Counted from the first letter of the stretch, positions 8,660 through 18,977 are shown. The stretch is 64,000 nucleotides of DNA from Corynebacterium suranareeae (GCF_002355155.1 NZ_AP017369.1:930001-994000); one strand, 5' to 3'. Notes: generated from the letters alone by a model not told the origin. Translations and numbers: made by a program.

Positions 8660-9844
8660 ATGGAGCTATTGGAAGGCTCACTGCGTACCTACCCCTGGGG
8701 CTCGAGAACGCTGATCGCTGATCTCAAAGGCGAACAATCACCGTCACTTCGCCCAGAGGCAGAAATTTGGTTCGGTGCCCACCCAGGAGCTCCATCAACC
8801 ATCGATGGTCACGCACTCAACGAAGTCATCGCAGCGAATCCAGAAGAGGCATTAGGCGCACGCGTTGCCTTAGAATTTGAAAACGAACTTCCATTCCTTC
8901 TCAAAATCCTAGCGGCCGGTGCACCACTGTCCCTGCAGGCGCATCCTTCCCTGGAACAGGCACGTGAAGGATACGCCCGCGAAAACGCGGCCGGCATCAA
9001 ACTCGATGCACCCAACCGCAACTACCGCGATCCAAACCATAAACCAGAGTTGATCGTCGCACTCACAGAATTCATTGCGATGGCAGGTTTCCGCCCACTC
9101 AAAAAAACCCTCAACATTTTTGACGTGTTGGCCTGCGAACCCCTAGACCGCTACCGAAGCATGCTCACCGTGGACAACGAGGAAGAGTCCCTCCGTGCAC
9201 TGTTTACCACCTGGATCACCATCCCAGTTGCCAAACGCCACGAGCTTATAGACGCCCTCCTTAACGCCGCACATACTTACCTTGAGAAAAACGATCGTGA
9301 TGAAGAGATCGCATTCGTACTCACACACATCATCGAACTCAACGAACAATACCCCGGCGACGTCGGCGTTTTGGGTGCATTGCTGCTGAACTTCTACAAA
9401 CTTGCCCCAGGCGAAGGCCTCTACCTCGACGCCGCAAATCTGCATGCCTACATCAGCGGCCTCGGCGTGGAAATCATGGCCAACTCCGACAACGTGCTTC
9501 GCGGTGGACTCACAGCCAAATATGTCGATGTTCCAGAGCTAGTTCGCGTCCTGGACTTCAACTCATTAGCCAATGCACGCGTAGATGCAGACACAGTTGG
9601 TGCAACAACCCACTATCCAGTACCCATCAAAGAGTTCCAACTCGACCGCGTCGTTGTCCTCGGTGAGGAACAAGCACCCCACGACGGTCCCATGATCGTT
9701 TTGTGCACTGCCGGCACCGTAACGTTGGCATCAGGGGAGAAAACACTCGAAGTGTCTGCGGGCCACGCCGTGTGGGTGCCTGCGAACGATCCCACTGTAG
9801 AAATGCGATCCGATAATGCGGAGGTATTTTTAGCACGAGTCTAA
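8660..9844 (+). CDS. manA: mannose-6-phosphate isomerase, type I
   Basis: 394 residues. It interconverts fructose-6-phosphate and mannose-6-phosphate, the entry step to GDP-mannose, in the cytoplasm. Zinc-binding cupin motifs of type I isomerases are seen: LQAHP (92-96), HKPE (127-130) and the LDAANLHAYISG loop. ATG directly abuts the preceding TAA. Length is normal for the family. A bidirectional terminator follows. Confidence 0.94.
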   Translation: MELLEGSLRTYPWGSRTLIADLKGEQSPSLRPEAEIWFGAHPGAPSTIDGHALNEVIAANPEEALGARVALEFENELPFLLKILAAGAPLSLQAHPSLEQAREGYARENAAGIKLDAPNRNYRDPNHKPELIVALTEFIAMAGFRPLKKTLNIFDVLACEPLDRYRSMLTVDNEEESLRALFTTWITIPVAKRHELIDALLNAAHTYLEKNDRDEEIAFVLTHIIELNEQYPGDVGVLGALLLNFYKLAPGEGLYLDAANLHAYISGLGVEIMANSDNVLRGGLTAKYVDVPELVRVLDFNSLANARVDADTVGATTHYPVPIKEFQLDRVVVLGEEQAPHDGPMIVLCTAGTVTLASGEKTLEVSAGHAVWVPANDPTVEMRSDNAEVFLARV

Positions 9845-9863
9845 CGATCCGTCGCCTCAAGCG

Positions 9864-9898
9864 AAAAACTGCGTTCCGGAAAGAAACGCAGTTTTTTT
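9864..9898. terminator. bidirectional terminator between manA and the DPT-repeat gene
   Basis: AAAAACTGCGTT (9864-9875) pairs perfectly with AACGCAGTTTTT (9885-9896). A-tract before and T-tract after let it serve both convergent genes. Confidence 0.9.
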
Positions 9899-9908
9899 AC
9901 TTACTCAA

Positions 9909-10697
9909 CTAGCTGGTGGTCGGTGTGGCTGAGTTGGTGGTGGCCTGTGGACTGGACTGTGAGGGCTGATTGGGATTTAAAGGTGCCGTTGGTTCTTCCA
10001 CGAACTCAGTTGGAGGGGTATCGGTTTCCTCAGGCTGGGGTGTGCTCGTGGGGTCGGTGGGATCCGTTGGCTCAGTCGGCTCAGTGGGATCTGTCGGATC
10101 CGGCTCGGTTGGATCTGTTGGATCCGTTGGCTCAGTGGGATCGGTTGGATCTACTGGGTCGGTAGGATCTGTCGGATCGGTTGGCTCAGTAGGGTCCGTA
10201 GGTCCTGGCTCGATAGGAGTTGAGGGATTAGCTGGTTGATCAGTGGTGGGCTGGCCACCTTGATCAGTTGGCTCACTTGGTTCATTTGGTAGCGATGTGG
10301 TTGCAGAACCAGGTGTGTTCGGGGACCGAGGGGAGGTAGCGGAACTAGCACGTGACGTGGCGGTGGGATTGCCACCTGCAGTTGCAGATCCGGAACCTCG
10401 ACCGTTGTTTGGACGCACGTATGCATTTGGTGGAAGATAAGGATCTTCAGTGTTGATTGGTGCTAAAGTCTGATTTTCCACGTCAGGTTCTGCGTCTATT
10501 GTGTCTGTATTACCTGCCGAATCGTATGGGGAATCATACCTCGCCTGGGTTTGGGTGGTAGACGTAGTAGTAGACATGGCAATATCAGAGGTGGGTCTGG
10601 TTGGACTGGACATCTGCCAGACAAGAAAACCCAAGGCTGCGGCGATTAAACAGCCGACGACGATGAAGGTGAGAGCCCGTTGAGTTTCTGTTTTCAT
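9909..10697 (-). CDS. membrane-anchored protein with D/E-P-T repeats
   Basis: 262 residues. A strong GGAGGTG ribosome site precedes the ATG. The N-terminus has a short basic stretch and one hydrophobic segment (about 9-28), a signal anchor or signal peptide without a lipobox. Residues about 30-140 are Ser/Thr/Gly-rich. Residues about 160-225 are tandem D-P-T/E-P-T repeats. The tail is Pro/Gln/Ser-rich and has no membrane segment or sorting signal. The composition suggests an extended, probably O-mannosylated, wall-spanning stalk; placement beside mannose genes may be coincidence. No known domain was recognised. Confidence 0.75.
   Translation of the reverse strand: MKTETQRALTFIVVGCLIAAALGFLVWQMSSPTRPTSDIAMSTTTSTTQTQARYDSPYDSAGNTDTIDAEPDVENQTLAPINTEDPYLPPNAYVRPNNGRGSGSATAGGNPTATSRASSATSPRSPNTPGSATTSLPNEPSEPTDQGGQPTTDQPANPSTPIEPGPTDPTEPTDPTDPTDPVDPTDPTEPTDPTDPTEPDPTDPTEPTEPTDPTDPTSTPQPEETDTPPTEFVEEPTAPLNPNQPSQSSPQATTNSATPTTS
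10050..10204. repeat. DNA tract coding the D-P-T repeats
   Basis: Short near-identical 9-bp units (variants of GGATCCGTT, GGCTCAGTG, GGATCGGTT on the plus strand) repeated in frame. This is a low-complexity tract likely to vary in copy number between strains. Confidence 0.75.
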
Positions 10698-10929
10698 CGC
10701 GGTTCACCTCCGAAATGCAGTAATTGTCTAAAAACTGGAAAATAACAAGTCAATAACAAACGCTATCATGTCTTGGCTTTCATGAATAGGTGGCCAAGTA
10801 AAACTGCAGGTAAAAAGTGATCCACCTGGTCGCTATTGTGCTGTTTGATTCGTGAAAGCGCTTCATGAATTGTTATAAACCGGATGTAAAACCGAGTTTT
10901 GAATTGTGGACTAGAAAGGTTGAAAGATC

Positions 10930-11283
10930 ATGGGTGCATGGGACGATGCAATTTTAACTGAGGAAGTTAACATTGATTTTCTCGATGAAATCGCAGAACT
11001 AGATACTCAAGACATTCTTGAAGCACTGGAAGATGCATGTTTGCTGGTGGTTAACCAAGCCAAAGCCACTGAAGATGAGCACCTTAATGGACAGGCCGCT
11101 GCCACTATCGCAGCCATCATGTTTGGTGCTCCATATTCTGCAGGACAGGTTGTGGAAAACTACCCATTTATCAGGGAACTGATCGGTGAGGGCTCCGAGG
11201 CTTTGCGCGGTGCAGCAGCACAGGTCTTGGAAGAAGCGGATGTGGAGTATGACCTCGAGGCGTATTTAGAGGCGCTCAACTAA
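10930..11283 (+). CDS. DUF4259 domain protein
   Basis: 117 residues, acidic, with a GAAAGG ribosome site. The N-terminus MGAWDDAIL and FLDEIAEL match the DUF4259 family, small soluble proteins of unknown role found singly or in tandem in many bacteria. A 232-bp upstream gap with A/T-rich sequence carries its promoter. It is transcribed with but separate from sahH (106-bp gap). Confidence 0.75.
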   Translation: MGAWDDAILTEEVNIDFLDEIAELDTQDILEALEDACLLVVNQAKATEDEHLNGQAAATIAAIMFGAPYSAGQVVENYPFIRELIGEGSEALRGAAAQVLEEADVEYDLEAYLEALN

Positions 11284-11312
11284 AAGCTTTCACCATTTCG
11301 ATGTGCGGCCCA

Positions 11313-11328
11313 ACATGTCCCGGCATGT
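11313..11328. promoter_or_regulatory. inverted repeat upstream of sahH
   Basis: ACATG-TCCCGG-CATGT, 16 bp, lies 61 bp before the sahH start. It could be an operator. It does not match the McbR box expected from literature for methionine-cycle genes. Confidence 0.35.
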
Positions 11329-11389
11329 AGAGTGGTGCGCGGTAAAAAAGTTTTCCTCATTTTTAGTTTTCAAAGGAGCTCGCCAGGAC

Positions 11390-12826
11390 ATGGCACAGGT
11401 TACGGACTTCAAGGTTGCCGATCTTTCACTAGCAGAAGCAGGACGCCACCAGATTCGACTCGCAGAGTATGAGATGCCAGGTCTTATGCAGCTGCGTAAA
11501 GAATATGCAGAGGAGCAGCCACTGAAAGGTGCTCGAATCGCGGGTTCCATTCACATGACGGTCCAAACTGCCGTGCTGATTGAAACTCTCACTGCGTTGG
11601 GTGCTGAGGTTCGTTGGGCTTCCTGCAATATTTTCTCCACCCAGGATGAAGCCGCAGCAGCGATCGTGGTGGGTTCCGGCACTGTGGAAGAGCCTGCTGG
11701 TGTTCCGGTGTTTGCTTGGAAGGGTGAATCACTGGAGGAGTACTGGTGGTGCATCAACCAGATCTTCAGCTGGGGCGAAGAGCTACCAAACATGATCCTC
11801 GACGACGGCGGTGACGCCACCATGGCTGTTATTCGTGGACGTGAGTACGAGCAAGCTGGTTTGGTTCCACCGGCTGAGGCTGACGATTCAGATGAATACA
11901 TCGCGTTCCTAGGCATGCTGCGCGAAGTGTTGGAAAATGAGCCAGGCAAGTGGGGCAAGATCGCAGAGGCAGTCAAGGGTGTTACTGAGGAAACCACCAC
12001 TGGTGTGCACCGCCTGTACCACTTCGCTGAAGAAGGCGTTTTGCCGTTCCCAGCGATGAACGTCAATGATGCTGTGACCAAGTCGAAGTTTGACAATAAG
12101 TACGGCACCCGCCACTCGCTGATCGACGGCATCAACCGTGCAACCGATATGCTCATGGGCGGCAAGAACGTGCTTGTGTGCGGTTACGGCGATGTGGGCA
12201 AGGGCTGCGCGGAAGCATTCGACGGCCAAGGTGCGCGCGTGAAGGTTACTGAAGCTGACCCAATTAACGCTCTCCAGGCGTTGATGGATGGCTACTCTGT
12301 GGTCACCGTCGATGAGGCAATCGAAGATGCCGACATCGTGATTACCGCAACAGGCAACAAAGACATCATTTCCTTCGAGCAGATGCTCAAGATGAAGGAT
12401 CACGCTTTGCTGGGCAATATTGGTCACTTTGATAATGAGATCGATATGCATTCCTTGCTGCACCGCGACGATGTCACCCGCACCACCATTAAGCCACAGG
12501 TTGATGAGTTCACCTTCTCAACCGGTCGTTCCATCATCGTGCTGTCTGAAGGCCGCCTGCTCAACCTCGGCAACGCAACCGGACACCCATCATTTGTTAT
12601 GTCCAACTCCTTCGCCGACCAGACTATCGCGCAGATCGAACTGTTCCAGAACGAAGGACAGTATGAAAATGAGGTCTACCGCCTGCCTAAGGTTCTGGAT
12701 GAAAAGGTTGCACGCATCCACGTTGAGGCTCTCGGCGGCAAGCTGACCGAGCTGACCAAGGAACAGGCCGAGTACATCGGCGTTGATGTTGCAGGACCAT
12801 TCAAGCCGGAGCACTACCGCTACTAA
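11390..12826 (+). CDS. sahH: S-adenosyl-L-homocysteine hydrolase
   Basis: 478 residues from ATG 11390 with an AAAGGAG ribosome site; an in-frame upstream ATG at 11303 lacks one. It cleaves S-adenosylhomocysteine to homocysteine and adenosine, using bound NAD, in the activated methyl cycle. Visible motifs: the NAD-binding loop [14 protein letters not shown], the substrate segment near [14 protein letters not shown], and the conserved C-terminal KPEHYRY. The long form with the extra internal loop is typical of actinobacteria. Its stop overlaps the tmk start by one base. Confidence 0.96.
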   Translation: MAQVTDFKVADLSLAEAGRHQIRLAEYEMPGLMQLRKEYAEEQPLKGARIAGSIHMTVQTAVLIETLTALGAEVRWASCNIFSTQDEAAAAIVVGSGTVEEPAGVPVFAWKGESLEEYWWCINQIFSWGEELPNMILDDGGDATMAVIRGREYEQAGLVPPAEADDSDEYIAFLGMLREVLENEPGKWGKIAEAVKGVTEETTTGVHRLYHFAEEGVLPFPAMNVNDAVTKSKFDNKYGTRHSLIDGINRATDMLMGGKNVLVCGYGDVGKGCAEAFDGQGARVKVTEADPINALQALMDGYSVVTVDEAIEDADIVITATGNKDIISFEQMLKMKDHALLGNIGHFDNEIDMHSLLHRDDVTRTTIKPQVDEFTFSTGRSIIVLSEGRLLNLGNATGHPSFVMSNSFADQTIAQIELFQNEGQYENEVYRLPKVLDEKVARIHVEALGGKLTELTKEQAEYIGVDVAGPFKPEHYRY

Positions 12827-13437
12827 TGATTGTCAGTATTGAGGGAATCGACGGCGCCGGCAAAAACACCCTGGTTTCGGCATTAACGCAGGTTATTGAT
12901 GCAAAAGTCCTTGCATTCCCACGTTATGAAACCTCGATTCACGCCCAGCTCGCCGCGGAAGCTCTCCACGGACGCATGGGCGACCTCACCGATAGCGCCT
13001 ACGCCATGGCCACGCTTTTTGCCCTCGACCGCCACTTCGCGATCGACGACTTAAACGCGCCCGGCGTGGTGCTACTCGACCGATACGTCGCCTCCAACGC
13101 GGCTTATACCGCCGCAAGATTGCTTGACGACGACGCCCCCCGCTGGGTTGCCGACCTCGAATTCGGGCGGCTTAAGCTTCCACGTCCGACGCTCCAAGTG
13201 TTGTTGGATACCCCCGCGGAGGTAGCGCAGGATAGGGCTAGGCGTCGAGAAGCAATTGACTCGTCGCGGGCTAGAGACCGCTATGAATCTGATTCGGCGC
13301 TGCAGGAACGCACCGCCGAGTACTATCGGCGCCTAAGCGCGGAAAACTGGATTTCGCCGTGGATGGTGGTTGCCCCTGATGAAGATCCCAGTCGCGTTGC
13401 GCAGAGAATCGTCGAATTCCTGGGTACTATAAATTAA
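12826..13437 (+). CDS. tmk: thymidylate kinase
   Basis: 203 residues. It phosphorylates dTMP to dTDP. P-loop EGIDGAGKNT at 6-15, DRY motif (LLDRYVASN) and the LID region RARRREAIDSSRARDRYE are present. Translation is coupled to sahH through TAATG. The CGTCGAGAAGC copy at 13243, the only one with G at the variable position, lies in the LID codons. Confidence 0.94.
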   Translation: MIVSIEGIDGAGKNTLVSALTQVIDAKVLAFPRYETSIHAQLAAEALHGRMGDLTDSAYAMATLFALDRHFAIDDLNAPGVVLLDRYVASNAAYTAARLLDDDAPRWVADLEFGRLKLPRPTLQVLLDTPAEVAQDRARRREAIDSSRARDRYESDSALQERTAEYYRRLSAENWISPWMVVAPDEDPSRVAQRIVEFLGTIN

Positions 13438-13461
13438 TCCCTATTAGCAGGAAGGATTCTC

Positions 13462-14142
13462 ATGTCACAGAAAATTCTCGTCGTTGATGATGATCCCGCC
13501 ATCTCCGAGATGCTCACCATTGTGCTTGCCGCAGAAGGCTTTGACACAGTAGCCGTCACCGACGGTGCATTAGCAGTGGAAACCGCCTCCCGGGAACAAC
13601 CGGATCTCATTTTGCTTGACTTGATGCTTCCAGGCATGAACGGCATCGACATCTGTCGAGTCATCCGCCAAGAATCCTCAGTTCCCATCATCATGCTCAC
13701 CGCCAAAACCGACACCGTTGACGTGGTGCTCGGATTGGAATCCGGTGCCGATGATTATGTGAACAAGCCTTTCAAAGCAAAAGAACTCGTTGCCCGCATT
13801 CGCGCCCGCCTTCGCGCAACCGTGGATGAGCCAAGCGAAATCATTGAAGTCGGAGATCTCTCCATTGACGTTCCAGCACACACCGTGAAAAGAAACGGTG
13901 TGGAAATCTCATTGACTCCACTGGAATTTGATCTCCTGCTTGAACTGGCCCGCAAACCACAGCAAGTGTTTACCCGTGAAGAATTGCTGGGCAAAGTGTG
14001 GGGCTACCGCCACGCATCCGATACCCGCTTAGTCAATGTCCATGTGCAGCGCTTGCGTGCCAAGATTGAAAAAGATCCAGAAAACCCGCAGATCGTTCTC
14101 ACAGTCCGCGGAGTCGGCTACAAAACTGGACTCAACGACTAA
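13462..14142 (+). CDS. mtrA: two-component response regulator MtrA
   Basis: 226 residues, OmpR/PhoB class. The receiver domain (1-120) has the acidic pair DD (9-11), the phosphorylated aspartate D53 in LLDLMLP, and the TAK switch lysine. A winged-helix DNA-binding domain occupies about 135-225. MtrA controls osmoprotection and cell-wall turnover genes. AGGAAGG precedes ATG. It is co-transcribed with mtrB and lpqB. Confidence 0.96.
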   Translation: MSQKILVVDDDPAISEMLTIVLAAEGFDTVAVTDGALAVETASREQPDLILLDLMLPGMNGIDICRVIRQESSVPIIMLTAKTDTVDVVLGLESGADDYVNKPFKAKELVARIRARLRATVDEPSEIIEVGDLSIDVPAHTVKRNGVEISLTPLEFDLLLELARKPQQVFTREELLGKVWGYRHASDTRLVNVHVQRLRAKIEKDPENPQIVLTVRGVGYKTGLND

Positions 14143-14173
14143 CAATTTTTAATTCACAAAGGGGCAGTTTCTC

Positions 14174-15739
14174 ATTCTTGCCTGGCTCAAGCGACTTCGA
14201 CATCGCATTGTAGATAAATGGCGTACCTCGCTACAGGTCCGTGTGCTCGGCTCCATCTTCACAGCATCGGCCATCGTGATGCTGTTGCTTGGGCTGGGCA
14301 TGCTGACCGTATTCACCCAACGCCTGGTGGATCAAAAAATAGACATCGCAAGCTCAGAAATCGATAGAGCACGCGTGATTGTGGAGGAACAAATCACCGC
14401 ATCCGGCGCCTCTACATCGGTGCAATCGCGAGTAAATTCAGCACGCGCAGCGCTATCTAGTTTGGGCACAAGCGGTGGTACTGAAACCAATGCGGCTTAT
14501 GATCCTGTGGTTTTGGTCAACAACGATGACGTGGTGGTATCGCCAGAAGGGTATCAAATCCCAGAACGACTCCGATACTTCGTCTCTGAGAACCAAGTCT
14601 CATACCAATTTTCCAATATTGATCAAGGCGACGGATCGTCGTATCACGCATTGATTATTGGAACACCCACTGAAAGTGACATCCCAAACCTTCAGGTCTA
14701 TTTGGTGTTTTCCATGGAAAGCGATGAATCCTCCCTGGCATTGATGCGAGGTTTGCTATCTGCAGCCCTGTTGATTGTGGTGGTGTTGCTCGTTGGTATC
14801 GCGTGGCTAGCCACACAACAAGTCACTGCCCCGGTGCGCTCTGCAAGCCGGATTGCGGAGCGTTTCGCTCAAGGAAAACTCCGCGAACGCATGGTGGTTG
14901 AAGGCGAAGATGAAATGGCAAGGCTGGCTGTTTCCTTCAACGCGATGGCTGAATCCCTCTCCGCACAGATCACCCAGCTTGAAGAGTATGGAAATCTGCA
15001 ACGACAATTCACTTCAGATGTCTCACACGAATTGCGCACACCGCTGACCACGGTGCGCATGGCAGCAGATCTGATTGCAGATAGCGAAGATGAACTATCT
15101 CCCGGTGCTAGGCGTGCCAGCCAATTGATGAATAGGGAACTAGACCGATTTGAGTCTTTGCTCAGTGACCTATTGGAGATTTCCCGACACGATGCCGGTG
15201 TAGCTGAGCTATCTGCAGCTCTTCATGATGTTCGTAGCCCCGTGCGTTCTGCAATTGAGCAGGTGCAGCATTTGGCTACCGAATTGGATGTGGAATTAAT
15301 CGTCGATATGCCGGAAAAATCTGTGAATATCCATGGCGATTCCAGGCGCATTGAAAGGATCATCCGCAACCTATTAGCCAACGCGATCGATCACTCAAAG
15401 GGTTTGCCAGTTGAGTTAAAGATGGCCGCTAATGATGATGCAGTAGCGATCACAGTTACCGATCACGGCGTAGGACTAAAACCTGGACAAGACGAATTGG
15501 TATTTAACAGGTTCTGGCGAGCCGATCCTTCCAGAGTCCGTCACTCCGGCGGTACTGGCCTAGGTCTTGCGATTTCGCGTGAGGATGCCATGCTTCACGG
15601 TGGCAATCTTGATGCAGCAGGAACCATCGGTGTGGGTTCTGTTTTCCGATTGGTGCTGCCAAAGGAACCACATGGAAAGTATCGTGAAGCACCGATCGCT
15701 TTGATCGCTCCAGAAAAACCGTGGGAAGGGGAGAAGTGA
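14174..15739 (+). CDS. mtrB: sensor histidine kinase MtrB
   Basis: About 521 residues if started at ATT 14174. The frame is open from 14153, and the segment before the first GTG (14243) reads as a conserved cytoplasmic stretch (LQVRVLGS) of MtrB. No ATG, GTG or TTG is in frame there, while AAAGGGG (14158-14164) is ideally placed for the ATT. GTG 14243 would give 498 residues. Two membrane segments flank an extracellular sensor of about 140 residues. HAMP, HisKA with SHELRTP (phospho-His) and an ATPase domain with [16 protein letters not shown] and [10 protein letters not shown] follow. The partner is MtrA; its stop overlaps lpqB by 4 nt. Confidence 0.92.
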   Translation: MLAWLKRLRHRIVDKWRTSLQVRVLGSIFTASAIVMLLLGLGMLTVFTQRLVDQKIDIASSEIDRARVIVEEQITASGASTSVQSRVNSARAALSSLGTSGGTETNAAYDPVVLVNNDDVVVSPEGYQIPERLRYFVSENQVSYQFSNIDQGDGSSYHALIIGTPTESDIPNLQVYLVFSMESDESSLALMRGLLSAALLIVVVLLVGIAWLATQQVTAPVRSASRIAERFAQGKLRERMVVEGEDEMARLAVSFNAMAESLSAQITQLEEYGNLQRQFTSDVSHELRTPLTTVRMAADLIADSEDELSPGARRASQLMNRELDRFESLLSDLLEISRHDAGVAELSAALHDVRSPVRSAIEQVQHLATELDVELIVDMPEKSVNIHGDSRRIERIIRNLLANAIDHSKGLPVELKMAANDDAVAITVTDHGVGLKPGQDELVFNRFWRADPSRVRHSGGTGLGLAISREDAMLHGGNLDAAGTIGVGSVFRLVLPKEPHGKYREAPIALIAPEKPWEGEK

Positions 15740-17439
15740 ATAGCATCAAGAACCTCAAATCCCTCACTGCAGTGCTTGCCGTGACTACATTGGTGGCGGG
15801 ATGTTCCACGCTTCCTCAAAATACGGATCCTCAAGTGTTGCGATCTTTCGTTGCGTCGGAAAGCACTCAGGAGATTGCGGGACCTACACCGAATCAAGAT
15901 CCCGATCTGTTGATCCGAGGATTTTTAAGTGCTGGTGCTTATCCAACCCAGCAATACGAAGCAGCGAAAGCATATCTCACTGAAGACACACGCGATACGT
16001 GGAATCCAGCATCATCGACACGGATTTTAGATCGTGTTGATCTAAACACTCTGCCTGGTTCAACCGATGATGAACGCACCATCGCGGTTCGTGGAACCCA
16101 AGTGGGCAGTTTGCTCAGCGGTGGTGTGTACCAGTCTGACAATGCGGAATTTGAAGCTGAAATTACAATGCGTCGAGAAAATGGGGAGTGGCGCATCGAT
16201 GCTCTTCCTGACGGGATCATTCTTGAGAGAAACGATCTGCGCAACCATTACGCCCCCCACGATGTGTTTTTCTTTGACCCATCGGGGCAGGTGTTGGTGA
16301 GTGATCGGCGCTGGCTGTTCAACGAAGCTCAGTCGACCGCGACTGTTTTGATGTCGCTTTTAGTTAATGGGCCTTCTACTCCGATTTCACCTGGTGTGGT
16401 TAATCAGCTGTCCACTGATGCAACTTTCGTTGGCTTCAACGATGGTGAGTACCAATTTACCGGTTTGGGCAATCTTGATGATGACGCGCGGTTGAGGTTT
16501 GCAGCACAAGCGGTGTGGACGTTAGCCCATGCCGATATCCCAGGTCCTTATACGTTGGTGGCCGATGGTGCTCCACTGCTTGCTGAATTCCCAACTTTGA
16601 CTACCGACGATCTCGCCGAGTACAACCCAGAGTCCTACACCAACACGGTGTCCACGTTGTTTGCGTTGCAGGATGGATCGTTGTCTCGGGTAAGTTCCGG
16701 AAATGTCAGCCCGATGCAGGGGGCGTGGAGTGCCGGCGATATTGATTCGGTAGCGATTTCCTCTTCGGCCAATGTGGTTGCTGCGGTTCGTCATCGAGTT
16801 AATGAAGCTGTGCTCTCTGTAGGTGCGTTGCAAGGAACTGCCTCGGATGTGTTGAGCAGTGAGACGATCACCAGGCCGACTTTTGAATATGCTGCTAATG
16901 CTTTGTGGGCTGTGTTGGATGGGGAGACTCCGGTTAGAGTCGCACGATCGTCGACAACCGGTGAATTGGTCCAGACGGAATCGGAGATTGTGTTGCCTCG
17001 TGATGTAACGGGTCCGATTTCAGAGTTCCAACTTTCCCGCACTGGGGTCCGGGCTGCCATGATCATTGAAGGGCGGGTGTACGTCGGCGTCGTAACGCGT
17101 ACTGGCCCCGGCGAGCGTCGGATCACCAATATCACCGAGGTGGCGCCGAGCTTGGGGGAGGCGGCGCTGTCGATTAACTGGCGCCCCGATGGGATCTTGT
17201 TGGTTGGAACATCAATTCCGGAAACACCGCTGTGGCGGGTTGAGCAGGATGGGTCATCGATAGCGTCGATGCCGAGCGGCAATCTCAACGCGCCGGTGGT
17301 TGCGGTAGCTAGTTCAGCGACGACGGTGTACGTCACGGATGCGCATGCGATGTTGCAGCTGCCGACGTCGGATAATGATATTTGGCGCGAGGTGCCCGGG
17401 TTGTTGGGTACGCGTGCGGCGCCGGTGGTTGCGTACTGA
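15736..17439 (+). CDS. lpqB: lipoprotein LpqB, MtrAB accessory protein
   Basis: 567 residues from GTG 15736, which overlaps the mtrB stop (GTGA) and follows GAAGGGGAGA. A signal peptide ends in the lipobox LVAGC, so the protein is lipid-anchored outside the membrane. An N-terminal GerMN-like region is followed by a beta-propeller-like C-terminal half. In actinobacteria LpqB interacts with the extracellular part of MtrB and tunes its signalling. Its gene is always next to mtrB. Confidence 0.93.
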   Translation: MNSIKNLKSLTAVLAVTTLVAGCSTLPQNTDPQVLRSFVASESTQEIAGPTPNQDPDLLIRGFLSAGAYPTQQYEAAKAYLTEDTRDTWNPASSTRILDRVDLNTLPGSTDDERTIAVRGTQVGSLLSGGVYQSDNAEFEAEITMRRENGEWRIDALPDGIILERNDLRNHYAPHDVFFFDPSGQVLVSDRRWLFNEAQSTATVLMSLLVNGPSTPISPGVVNQLSTDATFVGFNDGEYQFTGLGNLDDDARLRFAAQAVWTLAHADIPGPYTLVADGAPLLAEFPTLTTDDLAEYNPESYTNTVSTLFALQDGSLSRVSSGNVSPMQGAWSAGDIDSVAISSSANVVAAVRHRVNEAVLSVGALQGTASDVLSSETITRPTFEYAANALWAVLDGETPVRVARSSTTGELVQTESEIVLPRDVTGPISEFQLSRTGVRAAMIIEGRVYVGVVTRTGPGERRITNITEVAPSLGEAALSINWRPDGILLVGTSIPETPLWRVEQDGSSIASMPSGNLNAPVVAVASSATTVYVTDAHAMLQLPTSDNDIWREVPGLLGTRAAPVVAY

Positions 17440-18029
17440 TGGAGCTGTTCCTCCCGCGCGCATGCGGTGGTTGTGGGGCGCCGGGGGCGTCGTTATGCAT
17501 AAATTGCCAACGCGTGTGGAGGACACCGCCGAAATTAGCGCGGCTCGATTTAGATATTCCGGTGTGGACCTTGTCACCCTATGATGGCCCGCATCGCAAA
17601 GTGCTAATCGCGATGAAGGAGCACGGCCGCACGGACCTTGCGGCGTTTGTGGGGGCGGCGCTGGGGGCGTCGATAAGCTATCTGGCGTCCAGGGGCGAAA
17701 TTGAGCACGATATCACGCTGGTGCCTGCGCCTACTCGCCCCACATCCCGGCGCCGGCGAGGCGGCGATCCAGTTGAGCGGGTGTGCAAGGCTTCACGCTT
17801 ATCGACGTTTCCCTGCCTTTCCATATCCTCCGGTACACCTGACTCCGTTGGCCAAACTGCGCAACAGCGCCGACTGAATATGCGGGTGGATTTAGTGCGA
17901 CAACCTCGGGGTTCTGTGTTGATCATCGATGATGTGGTAACAACGGGGGCAACTATTTCTGCATCTGCAAACGTTCTTCGAGCAGCGGGTGTGCAGGTCA
18001 GAGGAGCTTTAACTTACTGCCAAGCGTGA
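17439..18029 (+). CDS. ComF-family phosphoribosyltransferase-like protein
   Basis: 196 residues from ATG 17439, overlapping the lpqB stop (TGATG). An N-terminal zinc-finger-like CGGCG...CINC cluster is followed by a type I phosphoribosyltransferase domain with the PRPP loop VLIIDDVVTTGAT. ComF proteins take part in DNA uptake in competent bacteria, but here the function is unproven. The DNA is locally GC-rich (17.40-17.77 kb) compared with its neighbours and holds a convergent pair of the dispersed motif (17668+, 17797-). Confidence 0.85.
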   Translation: MELFLPRACGGCGAPGASLCINCQRVWRTPPKLARLDLDIPVWTLSPYDGPHRKVLIAMKEHGRTDLAAFVGAALGASISYLASRGEIEHDITLVPAPTRPTSRRRRGGDPVERVCKASRLSTFPCLSISSGTPDSVGQTAQQRRLNMRVDLVRQPRGSVLIIDDVVTTGATISASANVLRAAGVQVRGALTYCQA

Positions 18030-18172
18030 TTTTGGCAATAAAAGGGGCCCCTATTGGCAATGTGGTTATGACCAGAAGTAGTATAAGAAGTGAAGTTGAT
18101 CGCGTCACCGCAGTAAGAGTAATTCCACTCACACGCCAACACGGTGACCACAATTGGGAGGAGAAGTAGCAC

Positions 18173-18838
18173 GTGACTACACCTGCTGAGAACAACACCC
18201 TTAGCCCCGAGACCAAGGTAAGCATCACTGGTCGAAACGTTGAGGTTCCTGATCACTTTGCTGAACGAGTAAATACGAAACTCGCAAAGATTGAGCGCCT
18301 CGACCCAACGCTGACCTTCTTCCATGTTGAGCTGCAGCACGAACCAAACCCACGTCGTGCTGATGAAAGTGATCGTATTCAGATCACCGCAACCGGTAAG
18401 GGACACATCGCACGAGCAGAAGCCAAAGAAGACAGCTTCTACGCTGCGTTGGAAACTGCACTAGCTAAAATGGAGCGCTCACTGCGCAAAGTTAAGGCAC
18501 GTCGCAGCATTTCCCGCTCCGGTCACCGCGCACCACTAAGCACTGGTGAGGTCGGTGCTCAGCTCGTCGCCGAAGCCCAAGAGGCACGTGGCGCCGACGA
18601 ACTAGGCAAGTACGATGTTGATCCTTATGCAGATAAGGTCGATGACGTCATGCCGGGCCAGGTTGTTCGTACCAAGGAGCACCCAGCTACCCCAATGAGT
18701 GTGGATGACGCACTGTCTGAAATGGAATTGGTTGGACATGATTTCTACCTCTTCGTCAACGAAGAGACCAACCAGCCATCGGTTGTGTACCGTCGCCACG
18801 CATTCGACTATGGACTAATTTCCCTGTCCGATGCATAG
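18173..18838 (+). CDS. hpf: long-form ribosome hibernation promoting factor
   Basis: 221 residues, GTG start behind GGGAGGAG. The N-terminal S30AE domain (about 9-110) binds the 30S decoding region. A flexible linker and a C-terminal domain (about 160-221) dimerise 70S ribosomes into 100S particles in long HPF. The family is induced on entry to stationary phase. The 143-bp upstream gap holds a GGGGCCCC palindrome near 18044 and its promoter. Confidence 0.93.
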   Translation: MTTPAENNTLSPETKVSITGRNVEVPDHFAERVNTKLAKIERLDPTLTFFHVELQHEPNPRRADESDRIQITATGKGHIARAEAKEDSFYAALETALAKMERSLRKVKARRSISRSGHRAPLSTGEVGAQLVAEAQEARGADELGKYDVDPYADKVDDVMPGQVVRTKEHPATPMSVDDALSEMELVGHDFYLFVNEETNQPSVVYRRHAFDYGLISLSDA

Positions 18839-18852
18839 CAATTAGTTGCTAA

Positions 18853-18890
18853 GTACCCGCTGCCACTTCGGCAGCGGGTACTGTGTTTTA
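18853..18890 (+). terminator. terminator after hpf
   Basis: Perfect 12-bp stem GTACCCGCTGCC (18853-18864) and complement (18870-18881), loop ACTTC, then TGTGTTTTA. Confidence 0.85.
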
Positions 18891-18926
18891 GGAACCGTGC
18901 GTAGTTTTAGGATCTGTGCGTACAAT
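18885..18926 (+). promoter_or_regulatory. secA promoter region with a 19-bp direct repeat
   Basis: Two adjacent 19-bp copies, GTTTTAGGAACCGTGCGTA (18885-18903) and GTTTTAGGATCTGTGCGTA (18904-18922), agree at 17 positions. The second runs into TACAAT (18921-18926), a good -10 element 51 bp before the secA start. The repeat may be a binding site controlling secA. Confidence 0.55.
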
Positions 18927-18977
18927 ATAGGTTCGTTATCAAATTTCCGTATCGCTATTTAATAAGGACGACTGCTC

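Noticed and set aside
10050..10204. Regular short repeats that could suggest a CRISPR array
   Set aside because: The repeats are contiguous in-frame D-P-T codons inside a gene, with no spacers and no cas genes.
10698..11389. McbR operator (TAGAC-N6-GTCTA) expected upstream of sahH
   Set aside because: Searched by eye and not found; only partial GTCTA-like pieces occur.
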